Source: Cladorhizidae sp. MBARI D1340-BT2 (taxonomy: Eukaryota > Porifera > Demospongiae > Poecilosclerida > Cladorhizidae). Taken from it: 64,000 nucleotides of DNA. Of the stretch, positions 27,670-42,070 are shown piece after piece. The stretch is from assembly GCA_028752905.1 (NCBI GenBank), contig JAQNBH010000003.1, positions 38,314,472-38,378,471 of the forward strand. Direction: 5' to 3'. Position 1 is the stretch's first letter, and every line of letters starts with the position of its first letter. Position numbers and translations under genes: made by a program. The notes under the pieces were generated by a model. It was not told the origin of the DNA and did no database searches. It saw only the letters and a program-made list of their open reading frames with translations.

Positions 27670-30396
27670 GGTTAAGCAATTAGCATGGTTATACAGCTAG
27701 CATGGTTATATACATAGCATAGTTATACACCTAGTATGGTTATACACCTAGCATGGTTATATACCTAGCATGGTTATATAACTAGCATGGTTATATACCT
27801 AGCATGATTATATACCTAGCATAGTTATACACCTAGCATGGTTATACAATTAGCATGGTTATACACCTAGCATGGTTATATACCTAGCATGGTTATATAC
27901 CTAGCATAGTTATACACCTAGCATGGTTATACACCTAGCATGGTTATACACCTAGCATGGTTATATACCTAGCATGGTTATATACCTAGCATGGTTATAT
28001 ACCTAGCATGGTTATATACCTAGCATGGTTATATACCTAGCATAGTTATACACCTAGCATGGTTATACAATTAGCATGGTTATACACCTAGCATGGTTAT
28101 ATACCTAGCATGGTTATATACCTAGCATAGTTATACACCTAGCATGGTTATACAATTAGCATGGTTATACACCTAGCATGGTTATATACCTAGCATGGTT
28201 ATATACCTAGCATAGTTATACACCTAGCATGGTTATACACCTAGCATGGTTATACACCTAGCATGGTTATATACCTAGCATGATTATACATCTAGCATGG
28301 TTATATACCTAGCTTGGTTATACACCTAGCATGGTTATAATTATACCTAGCATGGTTATATACCTAGCGTGGTTATACACCTAGCATGGTTATATACCTA
28401 GCTTGGTTATACACCTAGCATGGTTATAATTATACCTAGCATGGTTATATACCTAGCGTGGTTATACACCTAGCATGGTTATATACCTAGCATGGTTATA
28501 CACCTAGCATGGTTATACACCTAGCATGGTTATATACCTAGCATGGTTATATACCTAGCATGGTTATACAATTAGCATGGTTATACACCTAGCATGGTTA
28601 TATACCTAGCATAGTTATACACCTAGCATGGTTATACACCTAGCATGGTTATATACCTAGCATGGTTATATACTTAGCATGGTTATATACCTAGCATGGT
28701 TATATACCTAGCATGGTTATATACCTAGCATGGTTATACACCTAGCATGGTTATATACCTAGCATGTTTATATACCTAGCATGGTCATATACCTAGCTTG
28801 GTTATACACCTAGCATGGTTATAATTATACCTAGCATGGTTATATACCTAGCGTGGTTATACACATAGCATGGTTATATACCTAGCATGGTTATACAACT
28901 AGCATGGTTAAGCAATTAGCATGGTTATACAGCTAGCATGGTTATATACATAGCATAGTTATACACCTAGTATGGTTATACACCTAGCATGGTTATATAC
29001 CTAGCATGGTAATATAACTAGCATGGTTATATACCTAGCATGATTATATACCTAGCATAGTTATACACCTAGCATGGTTATACAATTAGCATGGTTATAC
29101 ACCTAGCATGGTTATATACCTAGCATGGTTATATACCTAGCATAGTTATACACCTAGCATGGTTATACACCTAGCATGGTTATACACCTAGCATGGTTAT
29201 ATACCTAGCATGGTTATATACCTAGCATGGTTATATACCTAGCATGGTTATATACCTAGCATGGTTATATACCTAGCATAGTTATACACCTAGCATGGTT
29301 ATACAATTAGCATGGTTATACACCTAGCATGGTTATACACCTAGCATGGTTATACACCTAGCATGGTTATATACCTAGCATGGTTATATACCTAGCATTG
29401 TTATACACCTAGCATGCTTATACAATTAGCATTGTTATACACCTAGCCTGGTTATATACCTAGCATAGTTATACACTTAGCATGGTTATACACCTATCAT
29501 GGTTATATACCTAGCATGGTTATATACCTAGCATGGTTATATACCTAGCATGGTTATATACCTAGCATGGTTATATACCTAGCATAGTTATACACCTAGC
29601 ATGCTTATACAATTAACATTGTTATACACCTAGCATGGTTATATACCTAGCATAGTTATACACTTAGCATGGTTATACACCTATCATGGTTATATACCTA
29701 GCATGGTTATATACCTAGCATGGTTATATACCTAGCATGGTTATATACCTAGCATGGTTATATACCTAGCATGATTATACACCTAGCATGGTTATATACC
29801 TAGCTTGGTTATACACCTAGCATGGTTATAATTATACCTAGCATGGTTATATACCTAGCGTGGTTATACACCTAGCATGGGTATATACCTCGCTTGGTTA
29901 TACACCTAGCATGGTTATAATTATACCTAGCATGGTTATATACCTAGCGTGGTTATACACCTAGCATGGTTATATACCTAGCATGGTTATACACCTAGCA
30001 TGGTTATACACCTAGCATGGTTATATACCTAGCATGGTTATATACCTAGCATGGTTATACAATTAGCATAGTTATACACCTAGCATGGTTATATACCTAG
30101 CATAGTTATACACCTAGCATGGTTATACACCTAGCATGGTTATATACCTAGCATGGTTATATACTTAGCATGGTTATATACCTAGCATGGTTATATACCT
30201 AGCATGGTTATATACCTAGCATGGTTATACACCTAGCATGGTTATATACCTAGCATGTTTATATACCTAGCATGGTCATATACCTAGCTTGGTTATACAC
30301 CTAGCATGGTTATAATTATACCTAGCATGGTTATATACCTAGCGTGGTTATACACATAGCATGGTTATATACCTAGCATGGTTATACACCTAGCAT
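27670..30396 (+). repeat. 2,727-bp higher-order unit, first copy
   Basis: The unit is set off by GGTTAAGC monomers spaced alternately 1,236 and 1,491 bp (27670, 28906, 30397, 31633, 33124), giving a period of 2,727 bp. It is the same kind of unit as the tail of blocks A and B. It carries the CCTCGC tag at 29888, exactly 2,727 + 828 bp after the one at 26333, preceded by a private CATGGGTATATACC monomer. Confidence 0.85.
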
Positions 30397-33123
30397 GGTT
30401 AAGCAATTAGCATGGTTATACAGCTAGCATGGTTATATACATAGCATAGTTATACACCTAGTATGGTTATACACCTAGCATGGTTATATACCTAGCATGG
30501 TTATATAACTAGCATGGTTATATACCTAGCATGATTATATACCTAGCATAGTTATACACCTAGCATGGTTATACAATTAGCATGGTTATACACCTAGCAT
30601 GGTTATATACCTAGCATGGTTATATACCTAGCATAGTTATACACCTAGCATGGTTATACACCTAGCATGGTTATACACCTTGCATGGTTATATACCTAGC
30701 ATGGTTATATACCTAGCATGGTTATATACCTAGCATAGTTATATACCTAGCATGGTTATATACCTAGCATAGTTATACACCTAGCATGGTTATACAATTA
30801 GCATGGTTATACACCTAGCATGGTTATATACCTAGCATGGTTATATACCTAGCATAGTTATACACCTAGCATGGTTATACAATTAGCATGGTTATACACC
30901 TAGCATGGTTATATACCTAGCATGGTTATATACCTAGCATAGTTATACACCTAGCATGGTTATACACCTAGCATGGTTATACACCTAGCATGGTTATATA
31001 CCTAGCATGATTATACATCTAGCATGGTTATATACCTAGCTTGGTTATACACCTAGCATGGTTATAATTATACCTAGCATGGTTATATACCTAGCGTGGT
31101 TATACACCTAGCATGGTTATATACCTAGCTTGGTTATACACCTAGCATGGTTATAATTATACCTAGCATGGTTATATACCTAGCGTGGTTATACACCTAG
31201 CATGGTTATATACCTAGCATTGTTATACACCTAGCATGGTTATACACCTAGCATGGTTATATACCTAGCATGGTTATATACCTAGCATGGTTATACAATT
31301 AGCATGGTTATACACCTAGCATGGTTATATACCTAGCATAGTTATACACCTAGCATGGTTATACACCTAGCATGGTTATATACCTAGCATGGTTATATAC
31401 TTAGCATGGTTATATACCTAGCATGGTTATATACCTAGCATGGTTATATACCTAGCATGGTTATACACCTAGCATGGTTATATACCTAGCATGTTTATAT
31501 ACCTAGCATGGTCATATACCTAGCTTGGTTATACACCTAGCATGGTTATAATTATACCTAGCATGGTTATATACCTAGCGTGGTTATACACATAGCATGG
31601 TTATATACCTAGCATGGTTATACACCTAGCATGGTTAAGCAATTAGCATGGTTATACAGCTAGCATGGTTATATACATAGCATAGTTATACACCTAGTAT
31701 GGTTATACACCTAGCATGGTTATATACCTAGCATGGTAATATAACTAGCATGGTTATATACCTAGCATGATTATATACCTAGCATAGTTATACACCTAGC
31801 ATGGTTATACAATTAGCATGGTTATACACCTAGCATGGTTATATACCTAGCATGGTTATATACCTAGCATAGTTATACACCTAGCATGGTTATACACCTA
31901 GCATGGTTATACACCTAGCATGGTTATATACCTAGCATGGTTATATACCTAGCATGGTTATATACCTAGCATGGTTATATACCTAGCATGGTTATATACC
32001 TAGCATAGTTATACACATAGCATGGTTATACAATTAGCATGGTTATACACCTAGCATGGTTATACACCTAGCATGGTTATACACCTAGCATGGTTATATA
32101 CCTAGCATGGTTATATACCTAGCATTGTTATACACCTAGCATGCTTATACAATTAGCATTGTTATACACCTAGCCTGGTTATATACCTAGCATAGTTATA
32201 CACTTAGCATGGTTATACACCTATCATGGTTATATACCTAGCATGGTTATATACCTAGCATGGTTATATACCTAGCATGGTTATATACCTAGCATGGTTA
32301 TATACCTAGCATAGTTATACACCTAGCATGCTTATACAATTAACATTGTTATACACCTAGCATGGTTATATACCTAGCATAGTTATACACTTAGCATGGT
32401 TATACACTTATCATGGTTATATACCTAGCATGGTTATATACCTAGCATGGTTATATACCTAGCATGGTTATATACCTAGCATGGTTATATACCTAGCATG
32501 ATTATACACCTAGCATGGTTATATACCTAGCTTGGTTATACACCTAGCATGGTTATAATTATACCTAGCATGGTTATATACCTAGCGTGGTTATACACCT
32601 AGCATGGTTATATACCTAGCTTGGTTATACACCTAGCATGGTTATAATTATACCTAGCATGGTTATATACCTAGCGTGGTTATACACCTAGCATGGTTAT
32701 ATACCTAGAATGGTTATACACCTAGCATGGTTATACACCTAGCATGGTTATATACCTAGCATGGTTATATACCTAGCATGGTTATACAATTAGCATAGTT
32801 ATACACCTAGCATGGTTATATACCTAGCATAGTTATACACCTAGCATGGTTATACACCTAGCATGGTTATATACCTAGCATGGTTATATACTTAGCATGG
32901 TTATATACCTAGCATGGTTATATACCTAGCATGGTTATATACCTAGCATGGTTATACACCTAGCATGGTTATATACCTAGCATGTTTATATACCTAGCAT
33001 GGTCATATACCTAGCTTGGTTATACACCTAGCATGGTTATAATTATACCTAGCATGGTTATATACCTAGCGTGGTTATACACATAGCATGGTTATATACC
33101 TAGCATGGTTATACACCTAGCAT
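30397..33123 (+). repeat. 2,727-bp higher-order unit, second copy
   Basis: This unit has the same landmark order as 27670-30396. It lacks the CCTCGC tag (CCTAGC instead at the equivalent place near 32615). It has several private single-base variants, including ACCTTGCATGG near 30678, ACACATAGCATGG near 32014, CACTTATCATGG near 32406 and CTAGAATGG near 32707. Confidence 0.84.
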
Positions 33124-34221
33124 GGTTAAGCAATTAGCATGGTTATACAGCTAGCATGGTTATATACATAGCATAGTTATACACCTAGTATGGTTATACA
33201 CCTAGCATGGTTATATACCTAGCATGGTTATATAACTAGCATGGTTATATACCTAGCATGATTATATACCTAGCATAGTTATACACCTAGCATGGTTATA
33301 CAATTAGCATGGTTATACACCTAGCATGGTTATATACCTAGCATGGTTATATACCTAGCATAGTTATACACCTAGCATGGTTATACACCTAGCATGGTTA
33401 TACACCTAGCATGGTTATATACCTAGCATGGTTATATACCTAGCATGGTTATATACCTAGCATGGTTATATACCTAGCATGGTTATATACCTAGCATAGT
33501 TATACACCTAGCATGGTTATACAATTAGCATGGTTATACACCTAGCATGGTTATATACCTAGCATGGTTATATACCTAGCATAGTTATACACCTAGCATG
33601 GTTATACAATTAGCATGGTTATACACCTAGCATGGTTATATACCTAGCATGGTTATATACCTAGCATAGTTATACACCTAGCATGGTTATACACCTAGCA
33701 TGGTTATACACCTAGCATGGTTATATACCTAGCATGGTTATATACCTAGCATTAGCATGGTTATATACCTAGCATAGTTATACACCTAGCATGCTTATAC
33801 AATTAGCATGGTTATATACCTAGCATGGTTATATACCTAGCATAGTTATACACTTAGCATGGTTATACACCTATCATGGTTATATACCTAGCATGGTTAT
33901 ATACCTAGCATGGTTATATACCTAGCATGGTTATATACCTAGCATAGTTATACACCTAGCATGGTTATACAATTAGCATGGTTATACACCTAGCATGGTT
34001 ATATACCTAGCATAGTTATACACCTAGCATGGTTATACACTGAGCATGGTTATATACCTAGCATGGTTATATACCTAGCATGGTTATATACCTAGCATGG
34101 TTATACACCTAGCATGGTTATATACCTAGTATGGTTATATACCTAGCATGGTTATATACCTAGCATGGTTATATATCTGGCATAGTTATACACCTAGCAT
34201 GGTTATACAATTAGCATGGTT
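33124..34221 (+). repeat. transition segment after the 2.7-kb units
   Basis: This is satellite starting with a GGTTAAGC monomer and carrying a TAGCAT remnant at 33753, CACTGAG near 34038 and ATATCTGG near 34171. The same segment recurs around 49516-50640 at an offset of 16,392 bp (remnant at 50145). Confidence 0.75.
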
Positions 34222-37023
34222 ATACACCTAGCATGGTTATATACCTAGCATGATTATATACCTAGCATAGTTATACACCTAGCATGGTTATACAATTAGC
34301 ATGGTTATACACCTAGCATGGTTATATACGTAGCATGGTTATATACCTAGCATAGTTATACACCTAGCATGGTTATACACCTAGCATGGTTATACACCTA
34401 GCATGGTTATATACCTAGCATGGTTATATACCTAGCATGGTTATATACCTAGCATGGTTATATACCTAGCATGGTTATATACCTAGCATAGTTATACACC
34501 TAGCATGGTTATACAATTAGCATGGTTATACACCTAGCATGGTTATATACCTAGCATGGTTATATACCTAGCATTAGCATGGTTATATACCTAGCATAGT
34601 AATACACCTAGCATGCTTATACAATTAGCATGGTTATATACCTAGCATGGTTATATACCTAGCATAGTTATACACTTAGCATGGTTATACACCTATCATG
34701 GTTATATACCTAGCATGGTTATATACCTAGCATGGTTATATACCTAGCATGGTTATATACCTAGCATAGTTATACACCTAGCATGGTTATACAATTAGCA
34801 TGGTTATACACCTAGCATGGTTATATACCTAGCATGGTTATATACCTAGCATGGTTATACACCTAGCATGGTTATATACCTAGTATGGATAAAGACCTAG
34901 CATGGTTATATACCTAGCATGGTTATATATCTGGCATAGTTATACACCTAGCATGGTTATACAATTAGCATGGTTATACACCTAGCATGGTTATATACCT
35001 AGCATGGTTATATACCTAGCATGGTTATATACCTAGCATGGTTATACACCTAGCATGGTTATATACCTAGCATGGTTATATACCTAGCATGGTTATATAC
35101 CTAGCATGGTTATATACCTAGCATATTTATACACCTAGCATGGTTATACAATTAACATGGTTATACACCTAACATGGTTATATACCTAGCATAGCTATAC
35201 ACCTAGCATGGTTATACACCTAGCATGGTTATATACCTAGCATGGTTATATACCTAGCATGGTTATATACCTAGCATGGTTATATACCTAGCATGGTTAT
35301 ACACCTAGCATGGTTATATACCTAGCATGGTTATATACCTAGCATGGTTATATACCTAGCATGGTTATATACCTAGAATGGTTATACACCTAGCATGGCT
35401 ATACAATTAGCATGGTTATACACCTAGCATGGTTATATACCTAGCATAGTTATACACCTAGCATGGTTATACACCTAGCATGGTTATATACCTAGCATGG
35501 TTATATACCTAGCATGGTTATATACCTAGCATGGTTATATACCTAGCATAGTTATACACCTAGCATGGTTATACACCTAGCATGGTTATATACCTAGCAT
35601 GGTTATACACCTAGCATGGTTATATACCTAGCTTGGTTATACACCTAGCATGGTTATAATTATACCTAGCTTATATACCTAGAGTGGTTATACACCTAGC
35701 ATGGTTATATACCTAGCATGGTTATACACCTAGCATGCTTATACAATTAGCATGGTTATATACCTAGCATGGTTATATACCTAGCATAGTTATACACTTA
35801 GCATGGTTATACACCTATCATGGTTATATACCTAGCATGGTTATATACCTAGCATGGTTATATAACTAGCATGGTTATATACCTAGCATAGTTATACACC
35901 TAGCATGGTTATACAATTAGCATGGTTATACACCTAGCATGGTTATATACCTAGCATAGTTATACACCTAGCATGGTTATACACTGAGCATGGTTATATA
36001 CCTAGCATGGTTATATACCTAGCATGGTTATATACCTAGCATGGTTATACACCTAGCATGGTTATATACCTAGTATGGTTATATACCTAGCATGGTTATA
36101 TACCTAGCATGGTTATATATCTGGCATAGTTATACACCTAGCATGGTTATACAATTAGCATGGTTATACACCTAGCATGGTTATATACCTAGCATGGTTA
36201 TATACCTACCATGGTTATATACCTAGCATGGTTATACACCTAGCATGGTTATATACCTAGCATGGTTATATACCTAGCATGGTTATATACCTAGCATGGT
36301 TATATACCTAGCATATTTATACACCTTGCATGGTTATACAATTAACATGGTTATACACCTAACATGGTTATATACCTAGCATAGCTATACACCTAGCATG
36401 GTTATACACCTAGCATGGTTATATACCTAGCATGGTTATATACCTAGCATGGTTATATACCTAGCATGGTTATATACCTAGCATGGTTATACACCTAGCA
36501 TGGTTATATACCTAGCATGGTTATATACCTAGCATGGTTATATACCTAGCATGGTTATATACCTAGAATGGTTATACACCTAGCATGGCTATACAATTAG
36601 CATGGTTATACACCTAGCATGGTTATATACCTAGCATAGTTATACACCTAGCATGGTTATACACCTAGCATGGTTATATACCTAGCATGGTTATATACCT
36701 AGCATGGTTATATACCTAGCATGGTAATATACCTAGCATAGTTATACACCTAGCATGGTTATACACCTAGCATGGTTATATACCTAGCATGATTATACAC
36801 CTAGCATGGTTATATACCTAGCTTGGTTATACACCTAGCATGGTTATAATTATACCTAGCATGGTTATATACCTAGCGTGGTTATACACCTAGCATGGTT
36901 ATATACCTAGCTTGGTTATACACCTAGCATGGTTATAATTATACCTAGCATGGTTATATACCTAGCGTGGTTATACACCTAGCATGGTTATATACCTAGC
37001 ATGGTTATACACCTAGCATGGTT
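34222..37023 (+). repeat. 2,802-bp higher-order unit, first copy
   Basis: Landmarks recur 2,802 bp later: ACGTAG (34329 and 37131), the TAGCAT remnant (34575 and 37377), CTAGAATGG (35376 and 38178), AATT inserts (35652 and 38454; 36842 and 39644), CCTACCATGG (36205 and 39007). A CTAGAGTGG variant near 35682 is shared at +2,802. The unit contains one complete 1,190-bp basic unit (35376-36565). A monomer at 34887 with an internal GATAAAGA change is private to this copy. Confidence 0.86.
34887..34903 (+). repeat. unique monomer GGATAAAGACCTAGCAT
   Basis: This monomer differs from the consensus at three positions in its first half, and I saw it nowhere else in the window. The equivalent monomer in the second 2,802-bp unit (37689) is the ordinary form, so the change is private to this copy or a local base-calling error. 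Confidence 0.85.
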
Positions 37024-39825
37024 ATACACCTAGCATGGTTATATACCTAGCATGATTATATACCTAGCATAGTTATACACCTAGCATGGTTATACAATTA
37101 GCATGGTTATACACCTAGCATGGTTATATACGTAGCATGGTTATATACCTAGCATAGTTATACACCTAGCATGGTTATACACCTAGCATGGTTATACACC
37201 TAGCATGGTTATATACCTAGCATGGTTATATACCTAGCATGGTTATATACCTAGCATGGTTATATACCTAGCATGGTTATATACCTAGCATAGTTATACA
37301 CCTAGCATGGTTATACAATTAGCATGGTTATACACCTAGCATGGTTATATACCTAGCATGGTTATATACCTAGCATTAGCATGGTTATATACCTAGCATA
37401 GTTATACACCTAGCATGCTTATACAATTAGCATGGTTATATACCTAGCATGGTTATATACCTAGCATAGTTATACACTTAGCATGGTTATACACCTATCA
37501 TGGTTATATACCTAGCATGGTTATATACCTAGCATGGTTATATACCTAGCATGGTTATATACCTAGCATAGTTATACACCTAGCATGGTTATACAATTAG
37601 CATGGTTATACACCTAGCATGGTTATATACCTAGCATGGTTATATACCTAGCATGGTTATACACCTAGCATGGTTATATACCTAGTATGGTTATATACCT
37701 AGCATGGTTATATACCTAGCATGGTTATATATCTGGCATAGTTATACACCTAGCATGGTTATACAATTAGCATGGTTATACACCTAGCATGGTTATATAC
37801 CTAGCATGGTTATATACCTAGCATGGTTATATACCTAGCATGGTTATACACCTAGCATGGTTATATACCTAGCATGGTTATATACCTAGCATGGTTATAT
37901 ACCTGGCATGGTTATATACCTAGCATATTTATACACCTAGCATGGTTATACAATTAACATGGTTATACACCTAACATGGTTATATACCTAGCATAGCTAT
38001 ACACCTAGCATGGTTATACACCTAGCATGGTTATATACCTAGCATGGTTATATACCTAGCATGGTTATATACCTAGCATGGTTATATACCTAGCATGGTT
38101 ATACACCTAGCATGGTTATATACCTAGCATGGTTATATACCTAGCATGGTTATATACCTAGCATGGTTATATACCTAGAATGGTTATACACCTAGCATGG
38201 CTATACAATTAGCATGGTTATACACCTAGCATGGTTATATACCTAGCATAGTTATACACCTAGCATGGTTATACACCTAGCATGGTTATATACCTAGCAT
38301 GGTTATATACCTAGCATGGTTATATACCTAGCATGGTTATATACCTAGCATAGTTATACACCTAGCATGGTTATACACCTAGCATGGTTATATACCTAGC
38401 ATGGTTATACACCTAGCATGGTTATATACCTAGCTTGGTTATACACCTAGCATGGTTATAATTATACCTAGCTTATATACCTAGAGTGGTTATACACCTA
38501 GCATGGTTATATACCTAGCATGGTTATACACCTAGCATGCTTATACAATTAGCATGGTTATATACCTAGCATGGTTATATACCTAGCATAGTTATACACT
38601 TAGCATGGTTATACACCTATCATGGTTATATACCTAGCATGGTTATATACCTAGCATGGTTATATAACTAGCATGGTTATATACCTAGCATAGTTATACA
38701 CCTAGCATGGTTATACAATTAGCATGGTTATACACCTAGCATGGTTATATACCTAGCATAGTTATACACCTAGCATGGTTATACACTGAGCATGGTTATA
38801 TACCTAGCATGGTTATATACCTAGCATGGTTATATACCTAGCATGGTTATACACCTAGCATGGTTATATACCTAGTATGGTTATATACCTAGCATGGTTA
38901 TATACCTAGCATGGTTATATATCTGGCATAGTTATACACCTAGCATGGTTATACAATTAGCATGGTTATACACCTAGCATGGTTATATACCTAGCATGGT
39001 TATATACCTACCATGGTTATATACCTAGCATGGTTATACACCTAGCATGGTTATATACCTAGCATGGTTATATACCTAGCATGGTTATATACCTAGCATG
39101 GTTATATACCTAGCATATTTATACACCTTGCATGGTTATACAATTAACATGGTTATACACCTAACATGGTTATATACCTAGCATAGCTATACACCTAGCA
39201 TGGTTATACACCTAGCATGGTTATATACCTAGCATGGTTATATACCTAGCATGGTTATATACCTAGCATGGTTATATACCTAGCATGGTTATACACCTAG
39301 CATGGTTATATACCTAGCATGGTTATATACCTAGCATGGTTATATACCTAGCATGGTTATATACCTAGAATGGTTATACACCTAGCATGGCTATACAATT
39401 AGCATGGTTATACACCTAGCATGGTTATATACCTAGCATAGTTATACACCTAGCATGGTTATACACCTAGCATGGTTATATACCTAGCATGGTTATATAC
39501 CTAGCATGGTTATATACCTAGCATGGTAATATACCTAGCATAGTTATACACCTAGCATGGTTATACACCTAGCATGGTTATATACCTAGCATGATTATAC
39601 ACCTAGCATGGTTATATACCTAGCTTGGTTATACACCTAGCATGGTTATAATTATACCTAGCATGGTTATATACCTAGCGTGGTTATACACCTAGCATGG
39701 TTATATACCTAGCTTGGTTATACACCTAGCATGGTTATAATTATACCTAGCATGGTTATATACCTAGCGTGGTTATACACCTAGCATGGTTATATACCTA
39801 GCATGGTTATACACCTAGCATGGTT
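37024..39825 (+). repeat. 2,802-bp higher-order unit, second copy
   Basis: This is the second tandem copy, containing the 1,190-bp basic unit 38178-39367. Its right part also matches the 3,906-bp units that follow (38454, 42360 and 46266 are equivalent AATT inserts), so it forms the upstream arm from which those units were probably built. A private ACCTGGCATGG monomer lies near 37903. Confidence 0.84.
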
Positions 39826-40977
39826 ATACACCTAGCATGGTTATATACCTAGCATGGTTATATACCTAGCATGGTTATACAATTAGCATGGTTATACACC
39901 TAGCATGGTTATATACCTAGCATAGTTATACACCTAGCATGGTTATACACCTAGCATGGTTATATACCTAGCATGGTTATATACTTAGCATGGTTATATA
40001 CCTAGCATGGTTATATACCTAGCATGGTTATATACCTAGCATGGTTATACACCTAGCATGGTTATATACCTAGCATGTTTATATACCTAGCATGGTCATA
40101 CACCTAGCATGGTTATATACTTAGAATGGTTATATACCTAGCATGGTTATATATCTAGCATGGTTATATACCTAGCATAGTTATACACCTAGCATGGTTA
40201 TACAATTAGCATGGTTATACACCTAGCATGGTTATATACCTAGCATAGTTATACACCTAGTATGGTTATACACCTAGCATGGTTATATACCTAGCATGGT
40301 TATATACCTAGCATGATTATATACCTAGCATGATTATATACCTAGCATAGTTATACACCTAGCATGGTTATACAATTAGCATGGTTATACACCTAGCATG
40401 GTTATACACCTAGCATGGTTATATATCTAGCATGGTTATACACCTAGCATGGTTATACACCTAGCATGGTTATACAATTAGCATGGTTATACACCTAGCA
40501 TGGTTATATACCTAGCATGGTTATACACCTAGCATGGTTATACACCTAGCATGGTTATATACCTAGCATGGTTATATACCTAGCATTGTTATACACCTAG
40601 CATGCTTATACAATTAGCATTGTTATACACCTAGCCTGGTTATATACCTAGCATAGTTATACACTTAGCATGGTTATACACCTATCATGGTTATATACCT
40701 AGCATGGTTATATACCTAGCATGGTTATATACCTAGCATGGTTATATACCTAGCATGGTTATATACCTAGTATAGTTATACACCTAGCATGCTTATACAA
40801 TTAACATTGTTATACAACTAGCATGGTTATATACCTAGCATAGTTATACACTTAGCATGGTTATACACCTATCATGGTTATATACCTAGCATGGTTATAT
40901 ACCTAGCATGGTTATATACCTAGCATGGTTATATACCTAGCATGGTTATATACCTAGCATGGTTATATACCTAGCAT

Positions 40978-40993
40978 GGTATATACCTAGCAT
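40978..40993 (+). repeat. 16-bp monomer lacking one T
   Basis: The monomer begins GGTATATACC instead of GGTTATATACC, a one-base deletion. The identical form is at 44884-44899 in the second 3,906-bp unit, which shows the deletion predates that duplication. GGTATATACC is itself a perfect palindrome. Confidence 0.9.
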
Positions 40994-41095
40994 AGTTATA
41001 CACCTAGCATGCTTATACAATTAGCATTGTTATACACCTATCATGGTTATATACCTAGCATGGTTATATACCTAGCATGGTTATATACCTAGCAT

Positions 41096-41120
41096 GGTTA
41101 TATACCTATACACCTAGCAT
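41096..41120 (+). repeat. fused monomers, 9-bp deletion
   Basis: Two monomers are joined through a 9-bp deletion, giving 25 bp with the junction ACCTATACACC. The same fusion is at 45002-45026 in the second 3,906-bp unit. Confidence 0.9.
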
Positions 41121-42055
41121 GGTTATACAATTAGCATGGGTATACACCTAGCATGGTTATATACCTAGCATAGTTATACACCTAGCATGGTTATACACCT
41201 AGCATGGTTATATACCTAGCATGGTTATATACCTAGCATGGTTATATACCTAGCATGTTTATACACCTAGCATGGTTATATACCTAGCATGGTTATATAC
41301 CTAGCACGGTTATATACCTAGCATGGTTATATACCTAGCATAGTTATACACCTAGCATGGTTATACAATTAGCATGGTTATACACCTAGCATGGTTATAT
41401 ACCTAGCATGGTTATAGACCTAGCATGGTTATATACCTAGCATGGTTACACACCTAGCATGGTGATATACCTAGCATGGTTATATACCTAGCATGGTTAT
41501 ATACCTAGCATGGTTATATACCTAGCATAGTTATACACCTAGCATGGTTATACAATTAGCATGGTTATATACCTAGCATGGTTATATACCTAGCATAGTT
41601 ATACACCTAGCATGGTTATACAATTAGCATGGTTATACACCTAGCATGGTTATATACCTAGCATAGTTATACACCTAGCATGGTTATACACCGAGCATGG
41701 TTATATACCTAGCATGGTTATATACCTAGCATGGTTATATACCTAGCATGGTTATACACCTAGCATGGTTATATACCTAGCATGGTTATATACCTAGCAT
41801 GGTTATATACCTAGCATGGTTATATACCTAGCATATTTATACACCTAGCATGGTTATACAATTAACATGGTTATACACCTAACATGGTTATATACCTAGC
41901 ATAGCTATACACCTAGCATGGTTATACACCTAGCATGGTTATATACCTAGCATGGTTATATACCTAGCATGGTTATATACCTAGCATGGTTATATACCTA
42001 GCATGGTTATACACCTAGCATGGTTATATACCTAGCATGGTTATATACCTAGCAT

Positions 42056-42070
42056 GGTTATATACCACTT
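42056..42070 (+). repeat. 15-bp monomer with CCACTTGG junction
   Basis: The last part of this monomer is ACTT instead of TAGCAT, giving 15 bp. The only other copy seen is at 45962-45976, at the 3,906-bp offset. The equivalent place near 38150 in the 2,802-bp unit is normal, so the change arose after that unit split off. Confidence 0.88.
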
